Positions 1-7,040 are shown, numbered from the stretch's first letter. The stretch: DNA of 8,933 nucleotides from JAIBBG01 sp031417525 (GCA_031417525.1 JANOVT010000293.1:1-8933), one strand, 5' to 3'. A program made the numbers and translations. Notes: generated by a model from the letters alone, not told the origin.

Positions 1-16
1 AAAGAATGGGCCGCTT

Positions 17-88
17 CGCGAACCCTGTCATGGTGAGCTTGTCGAACCATCTTTTCAATTATTGGTCAAAGCTTCCGGATAGTCATTA
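17..88 (+). repeat. Dispersed intergenic repeat, copy 1 (short form)
   Basis: This stretch contains the core GTGAGCTTGTCGAACCAT followed by a tail reading CTTTTCAATTATTGGTCAAA and then a GCTTCCGGATAGTC block. The same order of blocks recurs inverted at 6725-6813 and directly at 7116-7196. Compared with those copies, this one lacks about 22 nt inside the core. The core itself has ATGGT and ACCAT at its ends, so it can fold into a small 5-bp-stem hairpin, as REP-like elements do. It lies upstream of def, outside any reading frame I can support. What precedes it is outside the window. Confidence 0.8.
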
Positions 89-160
89 AATAATTCCATG
101 TTCATTGTTTCGCCGATGCGATGTCGTTTGCATAAAGGTCAAACTGGATCGAAGAGTTCA

Positions 161-216
161 TTTCGCGCAACTATAAACTCCAAACTCTGAACTCCGAACT
201 CTCGCCATATTTTTGC
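161..216 (+). repeat. Heptad array (AACTCYG-like) leading into a -7 box, module 1
   Basis: After TTTCGCGCAACT the sequence runs through near-tandem 7-nt units (AACTCCA, AACTCTG, AACTCCG, AACTCTC) and then into CATATTTTTGC. A module with the same order and the same total length of 56 bp sits at 2811-2866 before the acyltransferase gene. Its placement right against a start codon at both sites suggests a promoter-associated repeat. That role is inference; the unit pattern and shared layout are seen directly. Confidence 0.7.
208..215 (+). promoter_or_regulatory. Putative Bacteroidota -7 box for def
   Basis: TATTTTTG matches the known Bacteroidota sigma -7 consensus TAnnTTTG. It ends only 5 nt before the def ATG, so a transcript from it would be leaderless or nearly so. 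No convincing -33 TTG is visible at the usual spacing; the heptad array occupies that place. This makes the call moderate rather than strong. Confidence 0.5.
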
Positions 217-220
217 ACCC

Positions 221-784
221 ATGATTTTACCCATTGTAGCCTACGGAGATCCGTTGCTTAAAAAGAAAGCCAAAGAAATTGATGAGGACTATCCGAACCT
301 CACGAAGTTGATCGCAGACATGTTCGAAACCATGTACAACGCCAGCGGTGTTGGGCTGGCAGCACCGCAGATCGGAAAAGGTATCCGGCTGTTTGTTATT
401 GATGCAACGCCAGTAGCTGAGGGGGAAGATGGTGATCCCAGCTGCGAAGATTTTAAGCGTGTTTTTATCAATCCCGTGATTCTGGAGGAAGAGGGTGAAG
501 AATGGAGTTATGAAGAAGGCTGTCTGTCCATTCCGAATATTCGGGAGGAAGTAAAGAGAAAACCAACACTTAAGATCGAATATTATGATGAAAAATGGGA
601 TCTATATGAAGAAGAGCTCGATGGTTTTGCGGCACGAGTGGTGCAGCATGAATATGATCACATCGAAGGCGTGCTTTTTTTGGATCACATCAGTCCATTT
701 AAAAAAACCTTGTTGAGAGGGAAATTGACCGACATTTCCAAAGGCAATGTGGATGTAAAATACAGAATGAAATTTCCAAAGTAA
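221..784 (+). CDS. def: Peptide deformylase
   Basis: This enzyme removes the formyl group from the N-terminal methionine of nascent proteins in the cytoplasm, using a bound divalent metal (usually iron). All three family motifs are present in the 187-residue protein: GVGLAAPQ at 43-50, EGCLS at 99-103, and QHEYDH at 142-147. Cys101, His143 and His147 are the expected metal ligands and Glu144 the catalytic acid. The length is normal for the family. The ATG is chosen because the motif spacing fits and a -7 box lies just upstream. It is the first gene of a close-packed group: the next start is only 14 nt after the stop. In many Bacteroidota def follows ruvX; what lies upstream here is outside the window. 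Identification is secure. Confidence 0.97.
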   Translation: MILPIVAYGDPLLKKKAKEIDEDYPNLTKLIADMFETMYNASGVGLAAPQIGKGIRLFVIDATPVAEGEDGDPSCEDFKRVFINPVILEEEGEEWSYEEGCLSIPNIREEVKRKPTLKIEYYDEKWDLYEEELDGFAARVVQHEYDHIEGVLFLDHISPFKKTLLRGKLTDISKGNVDVKYRMKFPK

Positions 785-798
785 TTTGAACAGATAGA

Positions 799-1392
799 AT
801 GGTGAAGAATTTGAAAACAATAGTGTATCTTTTTGTATTGGCATTCGGCATGACATTGTTTGCATGTGGCGAAAAAAATCAACCAGCCAATCAAAGTGAA
901 GATTTAGTCAAACCGGATATGGAAGGTGATCTTGCTAGCACGGATCCTCTGCTGATTGAAATTCATGACATGGAACGCAAGGCGAAATTGGATTCGGTGA
1001 TGGACAGAACAGTGGGCTTGCGATTGTTGCGCGCCTACCAGGAATACTATAACAAACACATGAAGGATTCACTGGGCATGGCTTACCTTTTTGAAGCAGC
1101 GAGAGTTGCAGATGCCATGGGAAAATATGACAAAGCCATTGATCTTTTAGCAAACTATCATGATGGAATTGCCAATGTCGAGAAGAAAGCGGAAGCTGCG
1201 TATATGGTTGCCTTTATTTACGATTCACATTTGAAAAATGAAAAGAAGGCCATTCAGTACTACAATAAAGTAATCGAGTTGTATCCAAAATCCATTTGGG
1301 CGGAGCAAGCAAAAAGTGCGCTCCATTTGGTTGGAAAAAGTGACGAAGAATTGTTGCAGTTTTTAAAAGAAAAAAACAAAACAGCTTCCTGA
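799..1392 (+). CDS. TPR-like lipoprotein
   Basis: This is a 197-residue predicted lipoprotein. A hydrophobic N-terminal segment (about residues 7-22) ends in a lipobox LFAC, with Cys23 as the expected lipidated residue, so it should sit in the cell envelope. A short polar linker (about 24-48) follows. The rest is helical and charged, with two TPR-like helix pairs: about 93-124 (containing MGKYDKAIDLL) and about 131-165 (containing EKKAIQYYNKVIELYP, a typical TPR second helix). TPR proteins bind other proteins; no partner or enzymatic role can be read here. It starts 14 nt after def and ends 31 nt before the hydroxylase start, so co-transcription is likely. Small TPR lipoproteins near def occur in other Bacteroidota as far as I recall, but I cannot verify that. 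Function is unknown. Confidence 0.85.
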   Translation: MVKNLKTIVYLFVLAFGMTLFACGEKNQPANQSEDLVKPDMEGDLASTDPLLIEIHDMERKAKLDSVMDRTVGLRLLRAYQEYYNKHMKDSLGMAYLFEAARVADAMGKYDKAIDLLANYHDGIANVEKKAEAAYMVAFIYDSHLKNEKKAIQYYNKVIELYPKSIWAEQAKSALHLVGKSDEELLQFLKEKNKTAS

Positions 1393-1423
1393 TTGAAATT
1401 CAGTTGAGCGTAAACTTATCCAT

Positions 1424-2458
1424 GTGGGAATAAAAGCATTAAAATATCTCGCAGCTTTTACCATTCCGGCTTCAGCCATTCTGAGTTTTTATTCACATGG
1501 TTTTTTGACGTTTTCAACTTTGTTGTACGGATTCGTTCTTCTGCCATTGTTGGAATTTGCGGTTGGAGAAAACGCATTCAATCTGGACACCACACAGCGC
1601 GAGCTTGCCAAAAAGGATAAGCTGTTTGATATCGTGATATATCTGACCGTTCCGGTTCAAATCATTTGCCTGATAATTTTTCTATTTGAAATTTCCACAG
1701 GAAATAATACACGTGTCGATCTGATTGGAAAAATCAGTGCGATGGGAATTATGTGCGGTGTTTTTGGAATCAATATCGCCCACGAATTAGGACATAGAAA
1801 CTCGGCAGGCGAGAGGGTGCTTTCAAAAATCATGTTGTGTACTTCGTTGTACATGCATTTCTATATCGAGCACAACCGCGGTCATCATCGCAATGTGGGC
1901 ACGAACGAAGATCCAGCGACAGCCAGAAAAAATGAAATCATTTATTTGTTTTGGTTGAGAACGTTGCCGATGAGTTTCCTATCCGCCTGGAGCATTGTCA
2001 AGAAAGAAAGACAAAGAAAAAAAGTTGCAGTCTGGTCGATCAGCAATGAGATGATTCAATATCTGCTTATTGAATTGGTCTTAGTTGTGGTGATAGGATG
2101 GTATTTCGGCTTAACGGTCTTATTGGCATTTTTGATTGCTGCACTCATAGGAATGTTGTTGCTGGAAACCGTCAACTACATCGAGCATTATGGATTGTTC
2201 AGAAACAAGGTGAGTGAATTCCGGTATGAAGATGTAGAACCCAAACATTCATGGAATTCTGATTTTATCATTGGACGTCTTTTTCTGTTTGAGTTGACAA
2301 GGCACAGTGATCATCACTGGGAACCTTCCAAACATTATCAATTGCTAGATACCATGCCGAAAGCTTCGCAACTTCCTGCGGGTTATCCTGCGATGATGTT
2401 GTTGTCTCTTATTCCGCCCGTCTGGTTTCGGGTGATGAATCCGCGCTTGAATGCATAA
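1424..2458 (+). CDS. alkB: AlkB-type alkane 1-monooxygenase (membrane di-iron hydroxylase)
   Basis: The 344-residue protein belongs to the integral-membrane fatty acid desaturase/hydroxylase superfamily. It carries the histidine boxes in AlkB order: HELGH at 120-124, EHNRGHH at 149-155 followed by an EDPA at 162-165, the AlkB-diagnostic NYIEHYG at 251-257, and RHSDHH at 293-298. These histidines bind the di-iron centre. Hydrophobic segments at about 8-45, 68-90, 104-119, 176-192 and 212-250 fit the multi-pass fold. The family hydroxylates terminal carbons of alkanes or related lipids using O2 and rubredoxin electrons. No rubredoxin gene or fused rubredoxin domain is seen here, so the true substrate and electron donor are unknown. 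The start is GTG: the overlapping ATG at 1422 is out of frame and stops after three codons, the frame is closed upstream at 1394-1396, and the next in-frame Met is past residue 100. It probably belongs to the def operon. Confidence 0.92.
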   Translation: MGIKALKYLAAFTIPASAILSFYSHGFLTFSTLLYGFVLLPLLEFAVGENAFNLDTTQRELAKKDKLFDIVIYLTVPVQIICLIIFLFEISTGNNTRVDLIGKISAMGIMCGVFGINIAHELGHRNSAGERVLSKIMLCTSLYMHFYIEHNRGHHRNVGTNEDPATARKNEIIYLFWLRTLPMSFLSAWSIVKKERQRKKVAVWSISNEMIQYLLIELVLVVVIGWYFGLTVLLAFLIAALIGMLLLETVNYIEHYGLFRNKVSEFRYEDVEPKHSWNSDFIIGRLFLFELTRHSDHHWEPSKHYQLLDTMPKASQLPAGYPAMMLLSLIPPVWFRVMNPRLNA

Positions 2459-2571
2459 TTCATAGTTACTACTGTCCGGGAAAATTTTGAAGAAAAACTC
2501 AAAATTCGTTATTGAATGGTCGAATGAAAAGTTCCACAAGATTGGGGCTTGCAAAATAAATGACTATTGTT

Positions 2572-2664
2572 CTGCGGAAATTTGCGCTTGAATTTGTGTA
2601 ATCTGCGTTTAAGTTGTATTCATTTAAACGCAGATTACACAAATTCAAGCGCAGATTTTCGCAA
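2572..2664. repeat. Long palindrome with 29-bp perfect arms
   Basis: The left arm 2584-2612 and right arm 2624-2652 are exact reverse complements, separated by an 11-nt loop (2613-2623). Outward extension by another 12 bp on each side (2572-2583, 2653-2664) matches at 9 of 12 positions, giving an imperfect stem of about 41 bp. The arms carry words such as AATCTGCG and TTGTGTAATCTGCG. The stem is AT-rich and is not followed by a clear T run, so it is not a textbook terminator, although as RNA it would fold strongly. It starts 114 nt after the hydroxylase stop codon. I recall similar ATCTGCG-type repeats between genes in other Bacteroidota, but cannot check this here. Confidence 0.9.
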
Positions 2665-2724
2665 ATTGAACGACTTATGTGAAATCTAAAATTTATTACT
2701 TTCAATTTTTTCCGGACAACATTG

Positions 2725-2779
2725 GTTCATAGTTCATAGTTCACGAATCCGAATTGTATGTCTAACTAAGAACTATGAA
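2725..2779. repeat. GTTCATA heptads with inverted partner
   Basis: GTTCATA GTTCATA GTTCA at 2725-2743 is a short tandem heptad array. Its second copy, TTCATAGTTC (2733-2742), is the exact reverse complement of GAACTATGAA at 2770-2779, with 27 nt between. On the opposite strand the unit reads AACTATG, the same style as the AACTCYG heptads at 161-216 and 2811-2866, so the same repeat class appears here in reverse orientation. Confidence 0.6.
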
Positions 2780-2810
2780 AGCAAAAGAGAAAAATTCGCT
2801 TCACGAATAA

Positions 2811-2866
2811 TTTCCGCGCAACTCTGAACTCTAAACTCCGAACTTTGAACTATCCATTATTTTCGC
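2811..2866 (+). repeat. Heptad array leading into a -7 box, module 2
   Basis: After TTTCCGCGCAACT come units AACTCTG, AACTCTA, AACTCCG, AACTTTG and AACTATC, then CATTATTTTCGC. This repeats the composition, order and 56-bp length of the module before def. The start codon follows the -7-like box by a few bases in both places. The unit order is not identical, which suggests a shared type of array that has drifted or been rebuilt. Confidence 0.7.
2858..2865 (+). promoter_or_regulatory. Putative -7 box for the acyltransferase gene
   Basis: TATTTTCG differs by one base from TAnnTTTG and ends 9 nt before the ATG at 2875. Like the box before def it would give a leaderless or very short-leader transcript. 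It also argues against starting the protein at the TTG at 2845, which lies upstream of this box and inside the heptad array. Confidence 0.4.
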
Positions 2867-2874
2867 ATCGATCA

Positions 2875-3882
2875 ATGTCCACCACCCCCAAGCCCTCTCA
2901 CGAAGTTCACATCATCAACACGTTGCGCGCTGTTGCTGCTTTGATGGTTAGTTATTATCACTTTGCCTGGCACAGCGATCCCACCGGATATTTCTTTTCA
3001 GATGACAATCCCTTCAGGTATTATGGATATCAAGGTCAGGTGGGAGTGTATGTCTTTTTTGTGATCTCCGGATTTGTCATTCCTTATGCATTGTATTACG
3101 GAAAATACGATATCAGGAATTTTTTCAGGTTTTTGGCGAAACGTATTGCCCGACTACACCCTCCATTGGTTGCCTCCATGTTGCTTTTCGCGATATTGGC
3201 CATCGGATATTCTTTAAAGGATGGCAATCTTCCGGATCCCGATTGGTATCGCATCGTGCACAATTTTTTCCTGACGGCAAAATTTGTGGATACACCGTGG
3301 TACGAGGACGTGTATTGGACACTCGCGATTGAATTTCAATACTACATTCTGATTGGTCTCATCTTTCCATTGCTGGTCAACAAGCGGGAATGGATTGGTT
3401 ATCTCGTCATCATGGCATTTGTGCTTTCTGCTCAGTTTTTTGACCACGATCAAAAGCATGTGATCTTCTTTCATGCCCCGGTCTTCACTGCCGGCATTGC
3501 TTTGTTTTTGCATCGGGTGAAAAAAATCAATGATCTTCAGTTCATCGCATTGCTGGGCTGGTGTATGATCGAAACCAGATATGAAATCGGTCCGGAAGTG
3601 GCAGTCGCTTTGTCTTTCACTGCAGCCGCGGTAGTTTTATTGAAATGGCACAATAAAGTGACTGACTTTTTAGGGAATATTTCTTATTCACTGTATCTCA
3701 TCCATGGATTTGTGGGTTGTCAGTTTCTGTATTTTACTGCACGATACACGCATACTATTTGGGAAAAAATCGGATTGTTACTCGCAGCATTTGCGCTTTC
3801 CATCGCAGCCTCCTGGTTGTTTTATCGCGCATTCGAAATCCCATCTGTCAGATGGTCGAAGAAGATCAAGTATAAATTATAG
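2875..3882 (+). CDS. Acyltransferase 3 family membrane protein
   Basis: This 335-residue multi-pass inner-membrane protein belongs to the acyltransferase-3 family, which transfers acetyl or other acyl groups to cell-surface polysaccharides, LPS or other exported molecules. Visible family marks are the opening NTLRAVAALMVSYYHF at 15-30, whose Arg18 and His29 are the conserved pair; VFFVISGFVI at 60-69; a basic loop with KRIARLHPP at 89-97; WTLAIE at 148-153; SYSLYLIHG at 270-278; and a closing FEIP near 320-323 with a basic tail. About ten hydrophobic segments fit the family. ATG 2875 is chosen over the upstream TTG at 2845 because the latter lies in a repeat before a likely promoter. The acceptor substrate cannot be inferred; no polysaccharide genes are in view. 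It is separated from its neighbours by 416 nt upstream and 95 nt downstream, so it is probably its own unit or weakly linked to the next gene. Confidence 0.92.
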   Translation: MSTTPKPSHEVHIINTLRAVAALMVSYYHFAWHSDPTGYFFSDDNPFRYYGYQGQVGVYVFFVISGFVIPYALYYGKYDIRNFFRFLAKRIARLHPPLVASMLLFAILAIGYSLKDGNLPDPDWYRIVHNFFLTAKFVDTPWYEDVYWTLAIEFQYYILIGLIFPLLVNKREWIGYLVIMAFVLSAQFFDHDQKHVIFFHAPVFTAGIALFLHRVKKINDLQFIALLGWCMIETRYEIGPEVAVALSFTAAAVVLLKWHNKVTDFLGNISYSLYLIHGFVGCQFLYFTARYTHTIWEKIGLLLAAFALSIAASWLFYRAFEIPSVRWSKKIKYKL

Positions 3883-3977
3883 GAATCGCAGCAACCAAAT
3901 CCTTCATTTGAACGTATTTAAACAGTTGGAGAACAGGTTAAATTCGCGCTGTTCTATAACTGACATCTAAATAATAT

Positions 3978-6695
3978 ATGAAAATTTTATCAGCTATTTT
4001 TTTGGTCTGTGTGAATGTGCTTTTGCATGCACAATTCACCAACGTCTCTTCACAATACAATTTTGAACTTGCTGGTACTTCCACTCAGAGTGGTTGTGGT
4101 GTCAGCTTCTACGATTATGATAAGGACGGTTGGGACGATCTGACGATTGGTCAAGCCAGCAACGAAATTCTCGTGTATCATAATGACAACGGCGATTACA
4201 ACATTGCATTCACTTTTCCAAATACCGGTGATCCGAAGCAACTGTGTTGGGTGGACATCGACAACGATGGCGATGCGGATTTTTTCTATTGTATTAAAAA
4301 CAATGGATGCCGTTTATTTCGCAATGACGGATTGAATCAATTCACGGAGATCACTTCCAATCTGAATCTTCCTGTCACATTCGGAAATAGTTTTGGTGCT
4401 GCCTGGGGTGATTATGACAAAGATGGTTTTCTCGATGTATACGTCTGCAACTACAGCAGCGGAATGCCACAACACACCAACTGGCTATTGCACAACAACG
4501 GTGATGCTACTTTCACCGACGTCACGACGGCAATGGGAGTGGGCAATGGATTCAAACCAAGCTATCAGTGCACCTGGGTGGACATCAACCTCGATGGTTG
4601 GCTCGACATCTACGTCGTGAATGACTTCTCATACATCAACGAATTATTTATTAATAATGGAATAACGTTCGACGCGGCAGGTGCAGAGTACGGACTTGAT
4701 ATCGAAATGGAAGGGATGAGTATCGCCTGGAGTGATTTTGACCACGACACTGATCTTGATGTTTTTATATCGGATAATTTACCCGGAAATAAGCTCATGC
4801 GTAATGATGGCGGCGTGATGACTGACATCGCAGCAACTGCCGGTGTGGAGGTGAACAGTACATGCTGGGGTAGCTTATGGTTGGATTACGATCATGATGG
4901 ATTGGATGATCTTCACATCTCGACTAGCAATCTCACGGTGAATAGTAATCAGAACTATTTGTTTCATAACAACGGCAATTACACATTTACTGATGCCTCG
5001 ATGGTAGGTGATAATCAGATCGTTTTCGCCTCAGCGAAAGGAGACAAAAACAACGATGGTTATTGGGATTTTATTGAAATGAAACAATATCCGGCTGCTG
5101 TCGCATTGTATCAAAACAATGGAGGTTCGAATCACTGGATAAAAACAGGATTGACGGGAACAGTTAGTAACAGAGATGGTATCGGTGCAATCATTCGTTA
5201 TTACTACAATGGTAATGAGTACATGTGTCACACGTTTTGTGGCGAAGGTTTTCTGGATCAGGATTCGCAATACGAAATCCTGAGTCTGGGGTCAAATACA
5301 TCTGTCGATTCATTGAATGTACTTTGGCCGAGTGGCTGGACAGATCGTTATTATAATTTGGCGGCAGACCAGTTTTATAGTTTTATAGAAGGTGAAACTT
5401 ATGTAGTTGAAGTTGAAAATATTTCCGGTCACTTGTTGTGTCCAGAAGGAAATAGTGTTGAACTGATGGCGAGTGAAGGGGTGTCCTATCAATGGTCGAA
5501 TGACAGTACACAACAAATTATTCCTGCGACAACTCCGGGTGTTTATTCGGTGATCGTAACAAATGAATTTGGTATACAAGCCGAAGCATTTTATGAAGTA
5601 ACGCAATACACTTTGCCGGACATAACTGCCGACATTCTTCAACCAAGTTGCTTTGGAGGAAACAACGGCTGTATTACTTTGTCGGCAACAAATGGAGAAT
5701 TGAATTCTATTTTCTGGGATGGCATACAAGGTGATTTGATGCATTGCTCACTTGACTCGGGCATTTATGTTACAGAGATCATAGATGAAAATACGTGCAC
5801 TCAAACGCATTCATGGATAGTGGATGAACCACTTGAGTTATTGGCTGCTTTCACTGCGGACACAGCCTGTTACAATGCAACTGTAATTGCCCAGATTGTC
5901 ATCACTGGTGGCACTGGTTTGTATAATCAGAACTGGAATAGTTCTGATCCACTCGCATTAACTCCCGGTGAGCACACACTGCTTGTCACAGATGAAAACC
6001 TCTGCGAAGTAACTGCTTCTTATGTGGTGGAAGAATTTCCTGAAATCACTTTTGAGTATGTCTCTGACACCATATGTGAGAATGAGACACTCAATCTGTT
6101 TTATCAGATAGGAGGAATTGACGAAGGATTTTTGATCGATTGGTTTGGTGCAAATCCTGAAATGCTCTCCGGAGGTGATTCACCATTTTTGATTACCAAC
6201 ACCAATGATTGCACTCTGACTGGCAGCGTTCATGTGGACATAAGCACTGCTATGGACTTAACTATTACCGTTGTAAACGCACAAAACGGGAACAATGGTT
6301 CTGCAAGTGTATCAGTCACAGGAGGCATTGAGCCTTACAGTTTTTTATGGAGTGATGAAAGCACTGATGATCAATTGCAAAATATTGGTCAGGGTGTATA
6401 TCCTGTTACCGTAACAGATGCAGCCGGATGCCAGGCAACAGATCAGGCAGAAATAATTGATATTCGCGTTGATGAAAAAACAATCGACATTTTCCTCGCA
6501 CCAAATCCATGCAATGATTTTCTGACGATTCGATTGGGCCAGCCTCAAGAGATCAGGTTGTATGATGCGAGTGGCAAATTGATCAGCGATTTTTTAGTAA
6601 CCGACAGCACACACACTTTGGACACTTCAGATTTGCCTATTGGACTTTATATGCTCCGCGTTGGAAATTCGCATGTTGGTTTTATGAAACAGTAG
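3978..6695 (+). CDS. Secreted FG-GAP/VCBS propeller and ASPIC/UnbV protein with T9SS sorting domain
   Basis: The 905-residue protein begins with a Sec signal peptide (cleavage likely after Ala18, LHA|QF). Residues 20-385 form a propeller with seven calcium-loop motifs spaced about 50 residues apart, at 46, 93, 145, 202, 253, 303 and 356 (for example DYDKDGWDD, DIDNDGDAD). The fifth, DFDHDTDLD, lacks the usual glycine. An ASPIC/UnbV domain follows at about 396-470 (SNRDGIGA, then LWPSGWTDR). After it come an Ig-like segment (about 472-545) and four SprB-like repeats of varying quality (about 556-620, 621-687, 690-755, 760-828). The C-terminus (about 836-905, APNPCNDFLTI, LYDASGKLI, LPIGLYMLRV) is a type A T9SS sorting domain. 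It should therefore be exported and attached to the surface or released. Related domains occur in adhesion-like and CRTAC1-type proteins; the ligand is unknown. A weak -7-like TAAATTCG lies at 3939-3946. The next gene is its paralogue. Confidence 0.95.
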   Translation: MKILSAIFLVCVNVLLHAQFTNVSSQYNFELAGTSTQSGCGVSFYDYDKDGWDDLTIGQASNEILVYHNDNGDYNIAFTFPNTGDPKQLCWVDIDNDGDADFFYCIKNNGCRLFRNDGLNQFTEITSNLNLPVTFGNSFGAAWGDYDKDGFLDVYVCNYSSGMPQHTNWLLHNNGDATFTDVTTAMGVGNGFKPSYQCTWVDINLDGWLDIYVVNDFSYINELFINNGITFDAAGAEYGLDIEMEGMSIAWSDFDHDTDLDVFISDNLPGNKLMRNDGGVMTDIAATAGVEVNSTCWGSLWLDYDHDGLDDLHISTSNLTVNSNQNYLFHNNGNYTFTDASMVGDNQIVFASAKGDKNNDGYWDFIEMKQYPAAVALYQNNGGSNHWIKTGLTGTVSNRDGIGAIIRYYYNGNEYMCHTFCGEGFLDQDSQYEILSLGSNTSVDSLNVLWPSGWTDRYYNLAADQFYSFIEGETYVVEVENISGHLLCPEGNSVELMASEGVSYQWSNDSTQQIIPATTPGVYSVIVTNEFGIQAEAFYEVTQYTLPDITADILQPSCFGGNNGCITLSATNGELNSIFWDGIQGDLMHCSLDSGIYVTEIIDENTCTQTHSWIVDEPLELLAAFTADTACYNATVIAQIVITGGTGLYNQNWNSSDPLALTPGEHTLLVTDENLCEVTASYVVEEFPEITFEYVSDTICENETLNLFYQIGGIDEGFLIDWFGANPEMLSGGDSPFLITNTNDCTLTGSVHVDISTAMDLTITVVNAQNGNNGSASVSVTGGIEPYSFLWSDESTDDQLQNIGQGVYPVTVTDAAGCQATDQAEIIDIRVDEKTIDIFLAPNPCNDFLTIRLGQPQEIRLYDASGKLISDFLVTDSTHTLDTSDLPIGLYMLRVGNSHVGFMKQ

Positions 6696-6724
6696 TCTGT
6701 TTTCGCAAGAAGATAATTTTTAAC

Positions 6725-6813
6725 GACTGTCGGAAGCTTTCACCAATAATTGAAAAGATGGTTCGTAGTTCGACAAGCTCACTATGACATAGCTCACCAT
6801 GACAGGGTTCGCG
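6725..6813 (-). repeat. Dispersed intergenic repeat, copy 2 (long form), outer left arm
   Basis: Read on the - strand, this matches the window-start copy from CGCGAACCC through the CTTTTCAATTATTGG tail to the TTCCG-agtc end. It has 25 nt (6766-6790) where copy 1 has 3, and the extra bases carry another TTCGACAAGCTCACTATGAC core. It also forms an imperfect inverted pair, about four-fifths identical by eye, with 7116-7196, including a 19-bp exact match. It begins 29 nt after the stop codon of the large secreted protein. Confidence 0.8.
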
Positions 6814-6942
6814 TGAGAAATACTGGGCCACGAAACTGTGCATTCCTTCATCTGCTAGCGAGAGGTTTGTCATGGCGAGTGTAACTAGTAAAACCAAACC
6901 GCAAGCGTTGACAGATTAGAAATGGTCTTCTTGGAATTCTTG

Positions 6943-6968
6943 GAATGGTTCGACAGGCTCACCATGAC
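6943..6968 (-). repeat. Repeat core, inner left arm
   Basis: These 26 bases, containing GGTTCGACAGGCTCACCATG, are the exact reverse complement of 7041-7066. The core differs from the outer copies at one base (CAGGCTC against CAAGCTC), and its inverted partner carries the matching change. Confidence 0.85.
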
Positions 6969-6987
6969 ATTGAACGCTAAGGATTGG

Positions 6988-7020
6988 AAAAAATGGCGGC
7001 GCGAAGCGCCGCCATTTTTT
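6988..7020. terminator. Strong bidirectional terminator-like hairpin
   Basis: A six-A run and TGGCGGCGC pair perfectly with GCGCCGCCA and a T run, giving a 15-bp stem around a GAA loop. The eight innermost pairs are all G-C, in otherwise AT-rich DNA. The T run on one side and A run on the other suit Rho-independent termination in both directions. The loop region contains GCGAAGC (7001-7007), a heptamer known to form an unusually stable DNA mini-hairpin. It lies about 290 nt after the upstream stop and 233 nt before the next start, insulating the two paralogous genes. Confidence 0.85.
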
Positions 7021-7040
7021 TCCCCCTCACGGAACGAACC

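Larger units (their letters stand above)
2459..2874. other. Gene-free region rich in inverted repeats
   Basis: No credible coding frame is found in these 416 bases. The region holds a long palindrome (2572-2664), a weaker flanking inverted pair (2472-2492 against 2699-2719, about 16 of 21 matching), GTTCATA heptads with an inverted partner (2725-2779), and the heptad plus -7 module before the next gene. No classic GC-stem plus T-run terminator is visible after the hydroxylase gene. Confidence 0.75.

Noticed and set aside
2572..2664. Palindrome as a standard Rho-independent terminator
   Set aside because: The stem is AT-rich, very long, and lacks a T run directly after it. It could still affect RNA stability, but the terminator label is not supported.
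2845..2874. Upstream TTG start adding ten residues to the acyltransferase
   Set aside because: It lies in the heptad array and before the likely -7 box; the ATG at 2875 gives a natural N-terminus before the conserved LRAVAA motif.
3214..3513. 99-codon open frame on the - strand
   Set aside because: It is antisense to the acyltransferase gene, with a sequence lacking any family signal.
3939..3946. TAAATTCG as promoter of the large secreted protein gene
   Set aside because: It is one base off the -7 consensus and has no -33 element at suitable spacing, so it is noted in the gene entry but not listed as a feature.
3704..3970. 88-codon + strand frame ending just before the large secreted protein
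   Set aside because: Two thirds of it overlaps the acyltransferase gene in another frame, and it has no signal peptide, domain or likely start signal.
5310..5744. 144-codon open frame on the - strand
   Set aside because: It lies wholly inside the large secreted protein gene, shows no recognisable motif, and the + strand frame has strong domain evidence.
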